Source of the DNA: Deltaproteobacteria bacterium
Lineage (GTDB): Bacteria > JADJOY01
DNA: 49,664 bases
Reading direction: 5' to 3'
Assembly: GCA_016713535.1 (NCBI GenBank)
Contig: JADJOY010000045.1
Location: 1-49,664 of the forward strand
The position numbers and the translations under genes were made by a program. The notes under the pieces were generated by a model. That model was not told where the DNA came from. It searched no databases and was given only the letters and a program-made list of their open reading frames with translations. Shown here one piece after another: positions 9,438-16,974 of this stretch (the first letter of the stretch is position 1; each line of letters starts with the position of its first letter).

Positions 9438-10211
9438 TCAGTGCGAGACCCGGACCTCGCGGCCGTTGACCGGCTGCAGCGGGCGCGCGTTCATCGGGTA
9501 GTGGGCGCCGAACGCCGCGACCTCGTCGGCCGACACCGTCGACGGCGTCTGGAGCACGAACCAGGTCACGCCCTCGCTGCACGGCGGCGTCGTGAGCGAG
9601 CCCGCGAACGTGTAGTAGGCGTGGTTCGCGGGCAAGAGCTTCGACACGTCGATCTCCACACCGGCCACGGTGACGGCCTTGCCCTGCACGCTGGGGATCG
9701 CCTTCCAGATCGAGTCGATGACCGGGTTCTCGTGACCGTCGGCGAGCAGCACCGCGACCACCGCGAGCTTGCCGTCGCCGTCCTTGTGGACGAGATGCGC
9801 CACCATCGGGAAGCGCTTGCCGTCGAGCGCTTCCTCGCTCGGCTTGTGGAAGTGGAACTGCACCAGGTCGTAGCGGTGGCCGCCCGTGACGATGTAGCTG
9901 CCAGGTGCGTAGCTCACCTGGATGGTGTGGCCGTTGTCGATCACGGAGAGCGGTGCCGCCTGGTAGTGGAAGTCGATGGGTGGCAGCGCGCTCGGCTTCG
10001 CGGCGTCGGCGTGGATGTCGATCGGCGACTGGAGGTGCCCGAGACCACACGTGCCGTACTCACCTTCCAGCGCCCCCCAGTGGTCGGGACCGGTCTCGCC
10101 CGCGTAGCTCCAGTGGTGAGCGGCTTCCGCGGCCGCGAGGCGGGACGCGGGCGCGAGCAGCAGCAGCGTGGCGACGAGCGACGAGAGCACACCTGCGACG
10201 CGGTTCGACAT
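9438..10211 (-). CDS. cah: Periplasmic alpha-class carbonic anhydrase
   Basis: The enzyme interconverts CO2 and bicarbonate. A Sec signal peptide (residues 1-28, ending ...RLAAAEA) leads into the alpha-CA fold: HWSYAGETGPDHWG, CGLGHLQSPIDI, the first two zinc histidines in VQFHFHKPSEE and the third in AHLVHK. The core ends with GSLTTPPCSEGVTW and PMNARPLQPVNGR. Two cysteines sit where the family has its disulfide. The 257-residue length is typical. The ATG at 10211 has GGAGG six bases upstream. It is convergent with the amidohydrolase and probably transcribed alone. Confidence 0.95.
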   Translation of the reverse strand: MSNRVAGVLSSLVATLLLLAPASRLAAAEAAHHWSYAGETGPDHWGALEGEYGTCGLGHLQSPIDIHADAAKPSALPPIDFHYQAAPLSVIDNGHTIQVSYAPGSYIVTGGHRYDLVQFHFHKPSEEALDGKRFPMVAHLVHKDGDGKLAVVAVLLADGHENPVIDSIWKAIPSVQGKAVTVAGVEIDVSKLLPANHAYYTFAGSLTTPPCSEGVTWFVLQTPSTVSADEVAAFGAHYPMNARPLQPVNGREVRVSH

Positions 10212-10349
10212 GAGACCTCCGGCCTGGAATGCGGAAAGACGCGAGACGCTCCTCGGCGTATCGGCGCGACGGAGCGAAGCTTGAGCGCGCGCTCGGGCGC
10301 TCGGCGACGAGCGCGAGGTCTTTCCCGAGCGAGATCGTGGCGGTGGGAC

Positions 10350-10895
10350 TCACGCGCGCCGGTCCGTTCGATCGTCGCGCTCGCCGGCCAGCGCGAGCCC
10401 GAAGCCGTGCGCGTGCAGCGAGAGCGCGACCCGCATCATGGCGTGTGTGACGTGGGGGTCGACCTCTCGCAGGTACGGCGCGTCCCGGAGCGGGAAGAGC
10501 GCCGCGAGCAGGAACATCGCGATCGACGCCTCGACCGCGAGCGACACCAGGTCGAACGCGGTGGCGGCCAGGGTGAGCAGCCGGTTCACCGGGCGGAACA
10601 GCACGAACATCAGCGGCACCATCGCGGTGGCGGCGAGCAGCAGCAGCACCTCGGCGCCGATGCTGATGCGCCAGAGCGACTCGTAGGCGTGGATGTTCCT
10701 GGCGGTGGCGTCGACGTCGCCGGCGACGATCAGTCGCCCGCGGACCCCGAGCTCGCAGAAGAGCCCGAGCGCGATGACGAGGAGGTAGAGGGCGCCCGTG
10801 ATCCGCGCGAGCGTCGTGGGCGTGAGCTCGCGCCGCGCGCCGCCGGCCGCGCCCGCGCGCCTTCCCACCGTGCTCAACGCTCGCTCCAGGCACAC
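10350..10895 (-). CDS. DUF4386 family membrane protein, C-terminally truncated
   Basis: The core (TPTTLARITGALYLLVIALG, NIHAYESLWRISIGAEVLLL, SLHAHGFGLAL) matches the start and middle of DUF4386 proteins, small multi-helix membrane proteins of unknown function. Family members run to roughly 220-240 residues; this frame stops after 181, just after the HAHGFGLAL motif and before the last helices, and the last 13 residues are polar and unlike the family. No adjacent frame downstream continues the domain. The start is uncertain: the GTG at 10895 overlaps the phosphoesterase fragment upstream. Probably a decayed or misassembled gene. Confidence 0.6.
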   Translation of the reverse strand: MCLERALSTVGRRAGAAGGARRELTPTTLARITGALYLLVIALGLFCELGVRGRLIVAGDVDATARNIHAYESLWRISIGAEVLLLLAATAMVPLMFVLFRPVNRLLTLAATAFDLVSLAVEASIAMFLLAALFPLRDAPYLREVDPHVTHAMMRVALSLHAHGFGLALAGERDDRTDRRA

Positions 10896-10960
10896 CCGGT
10901 GGGGAGCTCACCGAGGTCCGCCTCGAAGATGTGGGTGTCGGCGACTGCGACGATCCGCAT
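10874..10960 (-). pseudogene. N-terminal remnant of a calcineurin-like metallophosphoesterase
   Basis: A 28-codon frame begins MRIVAVADTHIFEADLGEL, matching the start of small calcineurin-like phosphoesterases, whose first metal ligands are the D and H of ADTH. Homology ends where the DUF4386 frame begins and the frame stops at 10874. The rest of the enzyme is absent, so this looks like one side of a deletion junction. Confidence 0.5.
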
Positions 10961-10994
10961 GCGGGAGCCTCGTGGGAGCCGGCGAGCGCCGGGC

Positions 10995-11348
10995 TCACGG
11001 CGGGGCGGCGCATGCTCGCCGCAGCCGATCCGCCACGTCGTCGAGCACCTCGCCGACGGCGAAGATCAGCGCGGCGCCGTCCGCGGTCGTGCCCGCGACG
11101 CCGAACAGGCCCGGGTCGACCTCGAACGCGCTCGTCACGCCGGTGGTCGCGAGCAGCGTCGACTCGATCGACGCGCGCAGCTCGGCGGCGAGGTCGTCGT
11201 CGGCGGCGGCGAGGCGCGTGAGCACCGGCACGTACACCTCCCAGTCGGCGGCGCAGTCGGCCTTGGCGCGCACCGCCTCGACGCCGAGGAGCTCGGTCTC
11301 GCGGGTGAGGCGGCGCCGGCCGGTCGGGGCGGCTGTGGGTCTTTCCAT
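10995..11348 (-). CDS. Hypothetical protein
   Basis: An open frame of 117 residues, predicted mainly helical, without signal peptide or membrane segment. It has an acidic central part (AAADDDLAAELRASIEST) and a C-terminal helix (VGEVLDDVADRLRRA). I do not recognise a family. It lies among truncated genes on the same strand, so it may itself be a remnant; codon use is like its neighbours. The start at 11348 is a guess. Confidence 0.4.
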   Translation of the reverse strand: MERPTAAPTGRRRLTRETELLGVEAVRAKADCAADWEVYVPVLTRLAAADDDLAAELRASIESTLLATTGVTSAFEVDPGLFGVAGTTADGAALIFAVGEVLDDVADRLRRACAAPP

Positions 11349-11378
11349 CTGGATCGCTTACGGAAGCGGCGTGGCCCG

Positions 11379-11443
11379 GCGACCGGGGATGGAACCCCGG
11401 TCGCTACGATGGTTTTCGTGGCGCGGGGGCTCCTGTCCCCCGC
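11379..11443. repeat. Double-hairpin intergenic element (GGAA-loop hairpin plus GC hairpin)
   Basis: The first hairpin is GCGACCGGGG-ATGGAA-CCCCGGTCGC (11379-11404), followed by TACGATGG. The second is GCGGGGG-CTCCTGT-CCCCCGC (11423-11443). The same two-part arrangement occurs at 28374 and 38564 with different stem sequences. Confidence 0.65.
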
Positions 11444-11475
11444 GGCTCGCGCCTCGGGAGCGCGCCCTCGGTTGC

Positions 11476-11735
11476 TCAGCCCGGGATCTCGGGCTCGACG
11501 ACCCGCGCGAGCATCCTCAGGGATTGCCGCCGAACGAGTGGGAATGGCCGGACGAGAAGTTGGTGAAGGACATCTTGAACGAGCCGCCGACCTTCACGTC
11601 GAGCTGGTGGACCTTGCAGGTGAAGCCGTAGGGCGGGAGCCAGCGCGCGAGCGCATCGGCGTCGAGGAAGGCGCGGTAGACGCGCTCGGCGGGCGCGCGA
11701 AGCACGCGGTGAAGACTGACGGTTCCGGTCGGCAT
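11476..11735 (-). pseudogene. SRPBCC (AHSA1-like) domain gene with an internal deletion
   Basis: The first 70 codons are a clean SRPBCC/AHSA1 start (MPTGTVSLHRVLRAP, ARWLPPYGFTCKVH, SFKMSFTNFSSGHSHSFGG). The frame then stops. Another frame immediately downstream encodes SLRMLARVVEPEIPG ending at 11476, which matches the C-terminus of the same family. The roughly 60-70 residues that normally lie between are missing and the join is out of frame. Either a true internal deletion or an assembly collapse has removed the middle of the gene. Confidence 0.65.
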
Positions 11736-11947
11736 GGCGGTGGGCCTTTCGGTGGCGCTCGAGGGGTGACCTCGACGCGGCGTGAACCGTCAGGATGACG
11801 GAGACCTCGCGGGCTCGAAAGCGGTGTGGAGGTGGCGTCGGGCGCCGTGGTGGAGATGGCGGATCTCGTGGAAGCTTTCGTCGCGCGAGGGGCTTCCAGA
11901 CTCTCGTGGACGTGACGCCCGAGCCGAGGGCTGCGGGCCCACGGCTC

Positions 11948-11974
11948 GCGGGGGCACGGAGGCCCCCGCGCTAC
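11948..11974. repeat. GC hairpin with CTAC edge
   Basis: Stem GCGGGGGC / GCCCCCGC with loop ACGGAG, followed by GCTAC. Reverse-complemented it matches the second hairpin of the element at 28374. It lies just past the stop of the lipocalin-like gene and may act as its terminator. Confidence 0.55.
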
Positions 11975-11980
11975 GAGATC

Positions 11981-12496
11981 TCACGGCGTGCGCTTCAGCG
12001 TGTCGAGGAGGAAGAGGGAGCGCTTGCCCTCGGCGTCCTGGTTCTCGCCGCGGAACGTCCAGGTCCGGGCCTCGGCGTTCCAGGTGAAGGTGTTGAAGAA
12101 GGGGCCGTCGGGGTAGTCGAAGCGGAACTCGATGGAGGTGCCCTTCCGCGTACCCCGTCCGAGCGCCGAGAACTTGCCGCCCCAGGTGTCGGTCCAGTGG
12201 GCCACGTACCGGTGCGCGTCGTCGTCGAAGCCGATGAGCACGATCGCCTCGTAGGCCGGCGGATCCTTCACGTCTTTCATGTGGACGCGCAGGAACTGGT
12301 GGTTCAGCACCCAGCTCGCGTCGACCGAGTTCTCGACCTCCTCGCCTCGGATCTGGCGCACCAGGCGCCAGTCGCCCTCGAGATTCGAGAGCAGGTCGTC
12401 GGCGAACGGCGCGCGCGTCGGCTCGGCGTGCGCAGCGGCGCCGAGCGCCACGAGCAGCGCGGCGACGAGCATCGAGCGGTTCCGAGCGGCTCGCAT
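11981..12496 (-). CDS. Secreted DUF1579/lipocalin-like protein
   Basis: The 171-residue product starts with a signal peptide (MRAARNRSMLVAALLVALGA...AHA). The mature part (LEGDWRLVRQIRGEE, NHQFLRVHMKDV, AYEAIVLIGFDDDAHRYVAH, TWTFRGENQDAEGK) follows the pattern of DUF1579-type beta-barrels, which probably bind a small ligand. No catalytic residues can be named. I chose the ATG at 12496 because it begins the signal sequence and sits five bases after the stop of the regulator gene, implying one transcript. A hairpin follows the stop. Confidence 0.7.
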   Translation of the reverse strand: MRAARNRSMLVAALLVALGAAAHAEPTRAPFADDLLSNLEGDWRLVRQIRGEEVENSVDASWVLNHQFLRVHMKDVKDPPAYEAIVLIGFDDDAHRYVAHWTDTWGGKFSALGRGTRKGTSIEFRFDYPDGPFFNTFTWNAEARTWTFRGENQDAEGKRSLFLLDTLKRTP

Positions 12497-12501
12497 CGGG
12501 G

Positions 12502-13266
12502 TCACCGCCGCTGCCGCCTGGGCGAGTCCGGCTCGGGCGTGGCGGCGCAGACCACGCGCACGTCCTGGGCGGCTGCGCCGTCGGTGACGGTGAGCGACCA
12601 CGCCCACAGCTCGCGGCCGTCGGCGGCGTGGACGTCGAGCGCGTAGTCACCCGGCGCCAGGCCGCCCGGCACGTCGAAGAACCCGGCGCCGGCGGGGTCC
12701 TTCGCGCCGAGCAGATCGACGGGCTTGTCGACGAGCACCGCGTGGCGGCCGTCGAGCGGGCCCGCGGCGCGGCTCGCGTGGGAGCGCACACCGAGCACGG
12801 CGGACCAGCCGCGGCCGGCGCGCAGCCGGTACACGAACGCGCGGCCGGTGAGCGGCTTGCCGTCGGTGTCGAGGACGCGGCCATGGGCGCGCACCGGCGC
12901 GGCACCGTCGCCGACCAGCTCGAGCAGCGCCTTCGCCTCGTCGACGCCGAGGTCGCCGGTGCGCAGCCGGAGCGCCAGCGCGAGCGCGAGCTCGGCCTGC
13001 TCGCGCCCGACCTTGGCGAGGTCGAGCTCGAGCGGCCGGGTCATGGCGGCGGTGCGCTGGAGCTCGGCCATCGTCACGCGCGGCAACGCCTTGATCAGCG
13101 CGGGCCAGCGCTCGGCGGCGAGTGGCGGGCGCGTGCCGCGCTCGATCTCGCTCAGGTAGGCGGGCGAGATGCCGAGCAGCTTGGCGAGCTCGGCCTGGCT
13201 GTAGCGCTCGGCCTTGCGCTCGCTCCGCAGGTAACGACCAAAGGCGGAGGAGGGTGGGGTGGTCAT
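12502..13266 (-). CDS. XRE-type HTH transcriptional regulator with C-terminal beta-rich domain
   Basis: Residues 10-60 form a Cro/CI helix-turn-helix (YLRSERKAERYSQAELAKLL, GISPAYLSEIERGTRPP). A helical linker follows (residues 65-125). Residues about 130-245 look like a beta-sandwich of the carboxypeptidase-regulatory kind (VRAHGRVLDTDGKPLTGRAF, VPGGLAPGDYALDVHAADGR), unusual for a DNA-binding protein and possibly a ligand-sensing part. The start ATG at 13266 is preceded by GGAG. Upstream lie three 23-bp-spaced repeats in an AT-rich stretch, consistent with autoregulation. It is followed after five bases by the secreted DUF1579-like gene, which it may control. Confidence 0.8.
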   Translation of the reverse strand: MTTPPSSAFGRYLRSERKAERYSQAELAKLLGISPAYLSEIERGTRPPLAAERWPALIKALPRVTMAELQRTAAMTRPLELDLAKVGREQAELALALALRLRTGDLGVDEAKALLELVGDGAAPVRAHGRVLDTDGKPLTGRAFVYRLRAGRGWSAVLGVRSHASRAAGPLDGRHAVLVDKPVDLLGAKDPAGAGFFDVPGGLAPGDYALDVHAADGRELWAWSLTVTDGAAAQDVRVVCAATPEPDSPRRQRR

Positions 13267-13287
13267 TTCGGCTCCGTGGCTGGATTA

Positions 13288-13353
13288 CACAAGATGCCAG
13301 TGAAACCTAACACAAGGTGGCAGTGGAAAACATCGAAAATCGCCATTGAAAAA
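13288..13353. promoter_or_regulatory. Three direct repeats at 23-bp spacing upstream of the XRE regulator, probable operator array
   Basis: On the plus strand the cores are GCCAGTGAAA (13296-13305), GGCAGTGGAAA (13319-13329) and GCCATTGAAA (13342-13351). The first two are extended on the left by CACAAGRTG. Their starts are exactly 23 bp apart. The region is markedly AT-richer than its surroundings and lies within 90 bp of the regulator start. I infer binding sites for the adjacent HTH protein. Confidence 0.6.
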
Positions 13354-13429
13354 TGGTACAAGTTGCTTTCAGGTCGATCCGAATATGCCGCAAAAATACG
13401 CCGAAATGAGCCCTCTGTGCCCGTGGAGG

Positions 13430-13578
13430 GCGCTGAGGGCGGGGGCAGGCCCCGGCCCTACGAGCTGAGGGCGGGGGCAGGCCCCGCCCCTACGAGCGAC
13501 AGCCCCCATCGACCCGCCCGACGAGCGAGAGCCCGCGCCGACCCGCCCGACGAGCGAGAGCCCGGGCCGACCCGGCCC
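13430..13578. repeat. Duplicated hairpin followed by 29-bp tandem repeats
   Basis: This covers most of the gene-free stretch 13267-13596 that the operator array does not. A hairpin unit beginning GCTGAGGGCGGGGGCAGG and ending CCCTACGA occurs twice back to back, differing at one position near its end. It is followed by just over two copies of a 29-bp unit beginning GACCCGCCCGACGAGCGAGA (13511 and 13540, with a partial copy at 13569). No coding potential is visible. Confidence 0.65.
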
Positions 13579-13596
13579 TCGCGTCGCGAGGCGGCG

Positions 13597-14058
13597 TCAC
13601 ACCAGCGTGGGAACGGGTTGGCCGTTCGCTTCCAGCACCTGCGCGTAGCGCTCGACCATCGCGGCGGCGTCCTCGAGCATCCAGATCTCGCCCTCGTCGT
13701 TGATGAGCGCCATGCCGTTGTTGACCACGAACAGGATCAGCGCCGGCTCGGTGGCGTCCTCGGGGACGTCGAGCGTGTGGATGGCGCCGGCGGGCTCGTA
13801 GACGTAGCCGCCCGGGGTCGCCCACCAGTCGTACTCGAGGTAGTGCCAGCGTCCCGAGATCGTGTAGGCGTGGACGTCTCCGAAGTGCTTGTGGCGGGGC
13901 AGCCGGATGCCGGGCGCGAAGCGCGACAGCAGCGTGTAGCTGTTCTGGATCAGGTTGGCGCGCAGCACCTTCACCTCGATGCCGTCGATGAAGCACGCCC
14001 ACGGGTAGTCGTCGAAGCGTGCCACCACCGTGGCGGGCGAGCCGGGCAGGTCGGTCAT
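13597..14058 (-). CDS. Cupin protein, 2,4'-dihydroxyacetophenone dioxygenase family
   Basis: A 153-residue single-domain cupin. Motif 1 supplies metal ligands (APGIRLPRHKHFGDVHAY) and motif 2 follows (GGYVYEPAGAIHTL). SGRWHYLEYDWWA and the closing EDAAAMVERY are characteristic of the 2,4'-dihydroxyacetophenone dioxygenase group, non-haem iron enzymes that cleave C-C bonds in alpha-hydroxy ketones. Many homologues are unproven, so activity on another ketone is equally likely. GAGGAG precedes the ATG at 14058. It lies 42 bp after the aldehyde dehydrogenase stop on the same strand and may be the last gene of the cruF-P450-ALDH operon. Confidence 0.8.
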   Translation of the reverse strand: MTDLPGSPATVVARFDDYPWACFIDGIEVKVLRANLIQNSYTLLSRFAPGIRLPRHKHFGDVHAYTISGRWHYLEYDWWATPGGYVYEPAGAIHTLDVPEDATEPALILFVVNNGMALINDEGEIWMLEDAAAMVERYAQVLEANGQPVPTLV

Positions 14059-14100
14059 GTCCGTTCTCCTCGTGGGGCGGGGCGGGCCCGACGCTCGGCG

Positions 14101-15615
14101 TCAGCGCCCGAACACGTGGTGGAGCAGCGCGTCGAGCAGCCGCGCGCGCCGCGTCGAGTAGGGAAACCACGACCACTCTCGCTTGAGGCCGGTGCGGTCG
14201 GCGAACACCGCCTGGCGAACGCAGAACTGCCTGAGCCCCTCGGCGCCGCCGTGGCGGGTACCGACACCGCTCTGCTTGAGGCCGCCGAACGGCAGCGCGG
14301 GCACCGCGGCCACCAGCACGCACTCGTTCACCCACACGCTGCCGCTCTCGATGCGCTCGGCGAGCGCGAGCCCGCGCGCGAGGTCCCGGGTCCCCACACT
14401 CGCGCTCAGCCCGTGCTCGCAGTCGTTGGCGTGCCGGATCGCCTCGAAGGCGTCCTTCACGACCTGCACCGGGATCACCGGCCCGAACGTCTCCTCGCGC
14501 ATGATCGCCATGTCGGCGCGCACGCCGGTGAGCAGCGTGGGCGGGAAGTAGACGCCGGTGGCGCTCGCCGCGCGCTTGCCGCCGAGCACGACGCGGGCGC
14601 CGCGCTCGACGGCGTCGGCCACGTGGCGTTCGACGATCTCGATCTGGCGCGGGCCGATGAAGGGCCCGAAGTCGACCTCGCGGGAGCCGTCGTCCGCGCC
14701 GAAGCGCAAGCGCGCGAGCTCGGCCTCGAGCTTGCGCGTGAACGGCTCGGCGACCGCCTCCTCGACGTAGACGCGCTCCACCGACATGCACACCTGGCCG
14801 GTCATGAGGCAGCCGCCCCACGCGGCGGCGCGCGCGGCGCGGTCGAGGTCGGCATCGGCGAGGACGATCATCGGGTCGTTCCCGCCGAGCTCGAGGAGCA
14901 CCGGCGTGAGCCGGCGGGCGGCGCGCTCCATCACCCGCCGGCCGGTCGCCGACGAGCCGGTCACGCACACGAGATCGACGTGATCGACCACCGCCGCGCC
15001 CACGTCCGGCCCGCCGACGACCACCTGCAGGATCCCGGGCGGCAGCACCCGGTTGAGCGCCAAGACGGCCTCGTAGACCGCGACCGGCGTCACCTCGGAC
15101 GGCTTCACGATCACGGCGTTGCCCGCGACCAGCGCCGGGAACGCGTCCACGAACGTGAGGTGGAGCGGCGCGTTCCACGGGCCGAGCACACCGACCAGGC
15201 CGCGCGGCTTGTAGAGGACGTAGCCGCGCTTGCCGACGAACGGCCGCGCGCTGACCCGCTCGCGGCTGAGCCAGCGGGCCGCCTTCTTCGAGAGCGCCCT
15301 GAGCTCGAGGCAGATCCCGAGCAGCTCGCCGACCACGTCGACCCGCGGCTTGCCGGTCTCGGCGGCGAGGGCGTCGAGGACCGCGGCGCGGCCCCGTACC
15401 AGCTCGCGGCGCGCGGCGGCGAGCACGCCCAGGCGCTCCTTCACGGAGAGCGCGGCCCACGCGGGCTGGGCGGCACGGGCGCGCGCCGCGGCCTCGGCGA
15501 CCGCGGTGGGATCGTCGGTGGGGAGCTCACGGAAGACGCTGCCGCGCGCGGCGTCGCGAACCGCGAGGGTGGCCCGCGGCGCCGCCGCTTCGCCCTCCGT
15601 CGCGAGCGCGCTCAC
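14101..15615 (-). CDS. Aldehyde dehydrogenase (NAD(P)-dependent)
   Basis: A 504-residue ALDH-superfamily enzyme that oxidises an aldehyde to an acid. Visible elements are GVLGPWNAPLHLTF, VKPSEVTPVA, the cofactor-site TGSSATGRRVM, the general-base Glu in VLLELGGNDP and the catalytic Cys in GQVCMSVERVYVEE; REETFGPVIPV and LPFGGLKQSGVGTRHG follow. The GTG start at 15615 overlaps the P450 stop by four bases (GTGA), so the two are translationally coupled. Sequence style is near the succinate-semialdehyde and diapocarotenoid-aldehyde dehydrogenase groups; linkage to CruF makes a carotenoid aldehyde a reasonable but unproven substrate. Confidence 0.9.
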   Translation of the reverse strand: MSALATEGEAAAPRATLAVRDAARGSVFRELPTDDPTAVAEAAARARAAQPAWAALSVKERLGVLAAARRELVRGRAAVLDALAAETGKPRVDVVGELLGICLELRALSKKAARWLSRERVSARPFVGKRGYVLYKPRGLVGVLGPWNAPLHLTFVDAFPALVAGNAVIVKPSEVTPVAVYEAVLALNRVLPPGILQVVVGGPDVGAAVVDHVDLVCVTGSSATGRRVMERAARRLTPVLLELGGNDPMIVLADADLDRAARAAAWGGCLMTGQVCMSVERVYVEEAVAEPFTRKLEAELARLRFGADDGSREVDFGPFIGPRQIEIVERHVADAVERGARVVLGGKRAASATGVYFPPTLLTGVRADMAIMREETFGPVIPVQVVKDAFEAIRHANDCEHGLSASVGTRDLARGLALAERIESGSVWVNECVLVAAVPALPFGGLKQSGVGTRHGGAEGLRQFCVRQAVFADRTGLKREWSWFPYSTRRARLLDALLHHVFGR

Positions 15616-16974
15616 GTCGCGCTCGGGCCGCGCAGGAGGGTGGCCGGCAGCCCGCTCTCGGGGTGGAGCGTGGGCACGTACTTGAGGCGCGGATCGCCGG
15701 CTTCGACCCGCAGCGCGTACTCGGAGAGCACGAGCGACGCGACGATCTTGGCCTCGAGGAGCGCGAACGCCTGCCCGATGCAGAGCCGCGCGCCACCGCC
15801 GAAGCCGACCAGCGCGTAGGGCGCGTGCGGCGCCGCGCGGTGCTCGCGGCGCGGCGCCAGGAACCGCTCGGGGTCGAAGCGGTCGGGATCGGCGAAGATC
15901 TCGGCGATGCGGTGACTCGCCCAGGGCGAGTAGCTGACCGTGGTGCCGGGATCGAGGGTGTAGCCCTGGAACTCGATCGGCTCGAGCACGCCGCGCTGGC
16001 ACATGCTGATCGGCGGCCACATGCGCTCGATTTCTTTGAGGGTGGCGTCGAGCAGATCGAGCTCGTCGAGGTGGGCGAGGGCGAGCGGCGCCTCGCCGCG
16101 CACGCGGTGCTGCTCGTCGCGCAGCCGCGCCTCCCACGGCGGATGGTCGCGCAGCGCGAGCGCCAGGCTCGCGAGCATCGAGGCGGTGGTCTCGTGGCCC
16201 GCGAAGGTCAGGATCACGCACTGCTCGACCAGCTCGTCCTCGGAGAGCGCCGCACCGCTCTCGTCCCGCGCGGCGATGAGGCGCCCGAGGGCGTCGGTGG
16301 AAGGGGTGTCGCGGCGCGCGCGCACCACGCCGCGCAGCTGGCGCTTGAGCTCGTCGAGGGCGCGCAGCGCCTTGCCGTAGGGGGTGAACGGCACGTCGAC
16401 GCGCGGGAAGAAGATGGCACCGCGGGCGAGCTCGTCGTTGAGCTGGCGCAGCCGCGCCAGATCGAGCCCCGCGTCCACGCCCAGCACGAGGCGCGCCATG
16501 ATCTCGAAGGTCAGGTCGCGGAAGCGCTCGAGCGCGAGCCCGTGGCGCTCGCTCGCCCAGCGCTCGAGGTGCGCGCGCGTCACCTCGAGCATCACGTCGA
16601 AGTAGCGCTGCACCCTGCTGGTGGAACGCCGGCATCATGGGGGCGCGGTTCCGGCGGTGCGTCTCGCCGTCCTGGAACAGCAGCCCGTCGCCCAGGGCGT
16701 CGCGCACGATGCGGTAGCCCTCGGCGTGCGAGAGCTTCTCGCGGTGGGTGGTCATCACCAGCCGGTTCGCGTCGGGCCCGATCAGCGCCACCATCTCCAT
16801 GCCGAAGATCTGGAAGCGGAAGACCGGTCCGAGACGCCGGTAGCCCTCGAGGAGGTAGCGCCCCGGGTGGCTCAGAATCTCGCGCGGCGCCCCGATCCAC
16901 GGAATCCCGCGATGGCGCGGGATCGGGCGCGCCGTGGGACCCGGCTCGGCGCGCAGCGTGGCGGGCGCGGTCAT
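15612..16974 (-). CDS. Cytochrome P450, frameshifted
   Basis: A haem-thiolate monooxygenase of about 450 residues once corrected. The N-terminal part (IPRHRGIPWIGAPREILSHP, DGETHRRNRAPMMPAFHQQ) lies in one frame. The rest lies in another and includes the I-helix FAGHETTAS, the ExxR motif in KEIERMWPP and the haem-ligand loop FGGGARLCIG. Removing one base from the CCC run at 16614-16616 joins them as HQQVQRYFDVM. The ATG at 16974 overlaps the cruF stop (ATGA), and the P450 stop overlaps the ALDH start. No membrane anchor is seen. The substrate is unknown; operon context suggests a hydroxylated or oxidised carotenoid end group. Confidence 0.88.

Noticed and set aside
9441-11798. Long plus-strand open frame of 785 codons
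   Set aside because: It is antisense to the carbonic anhydrase and DUF4386 genes, has no recognisable domain and has a composition typical of shadow frames.
13511-13578. CRISPR-like repeat of 29 bp
   Set aside because: The copies are directly abutting with no spacers and there are no cas genes.
12628-15819. A very long plus-strand open frame of more than 1,000 codons
   Set aside because: It lies antisense to the regulator, cupin, aldehyde dehydrogenase and the P450 end, all with clear family motifs. Its product is low-complexity Arg/Ala/Gly-rich, as expected of a shadow frame in GC-rich DNA.
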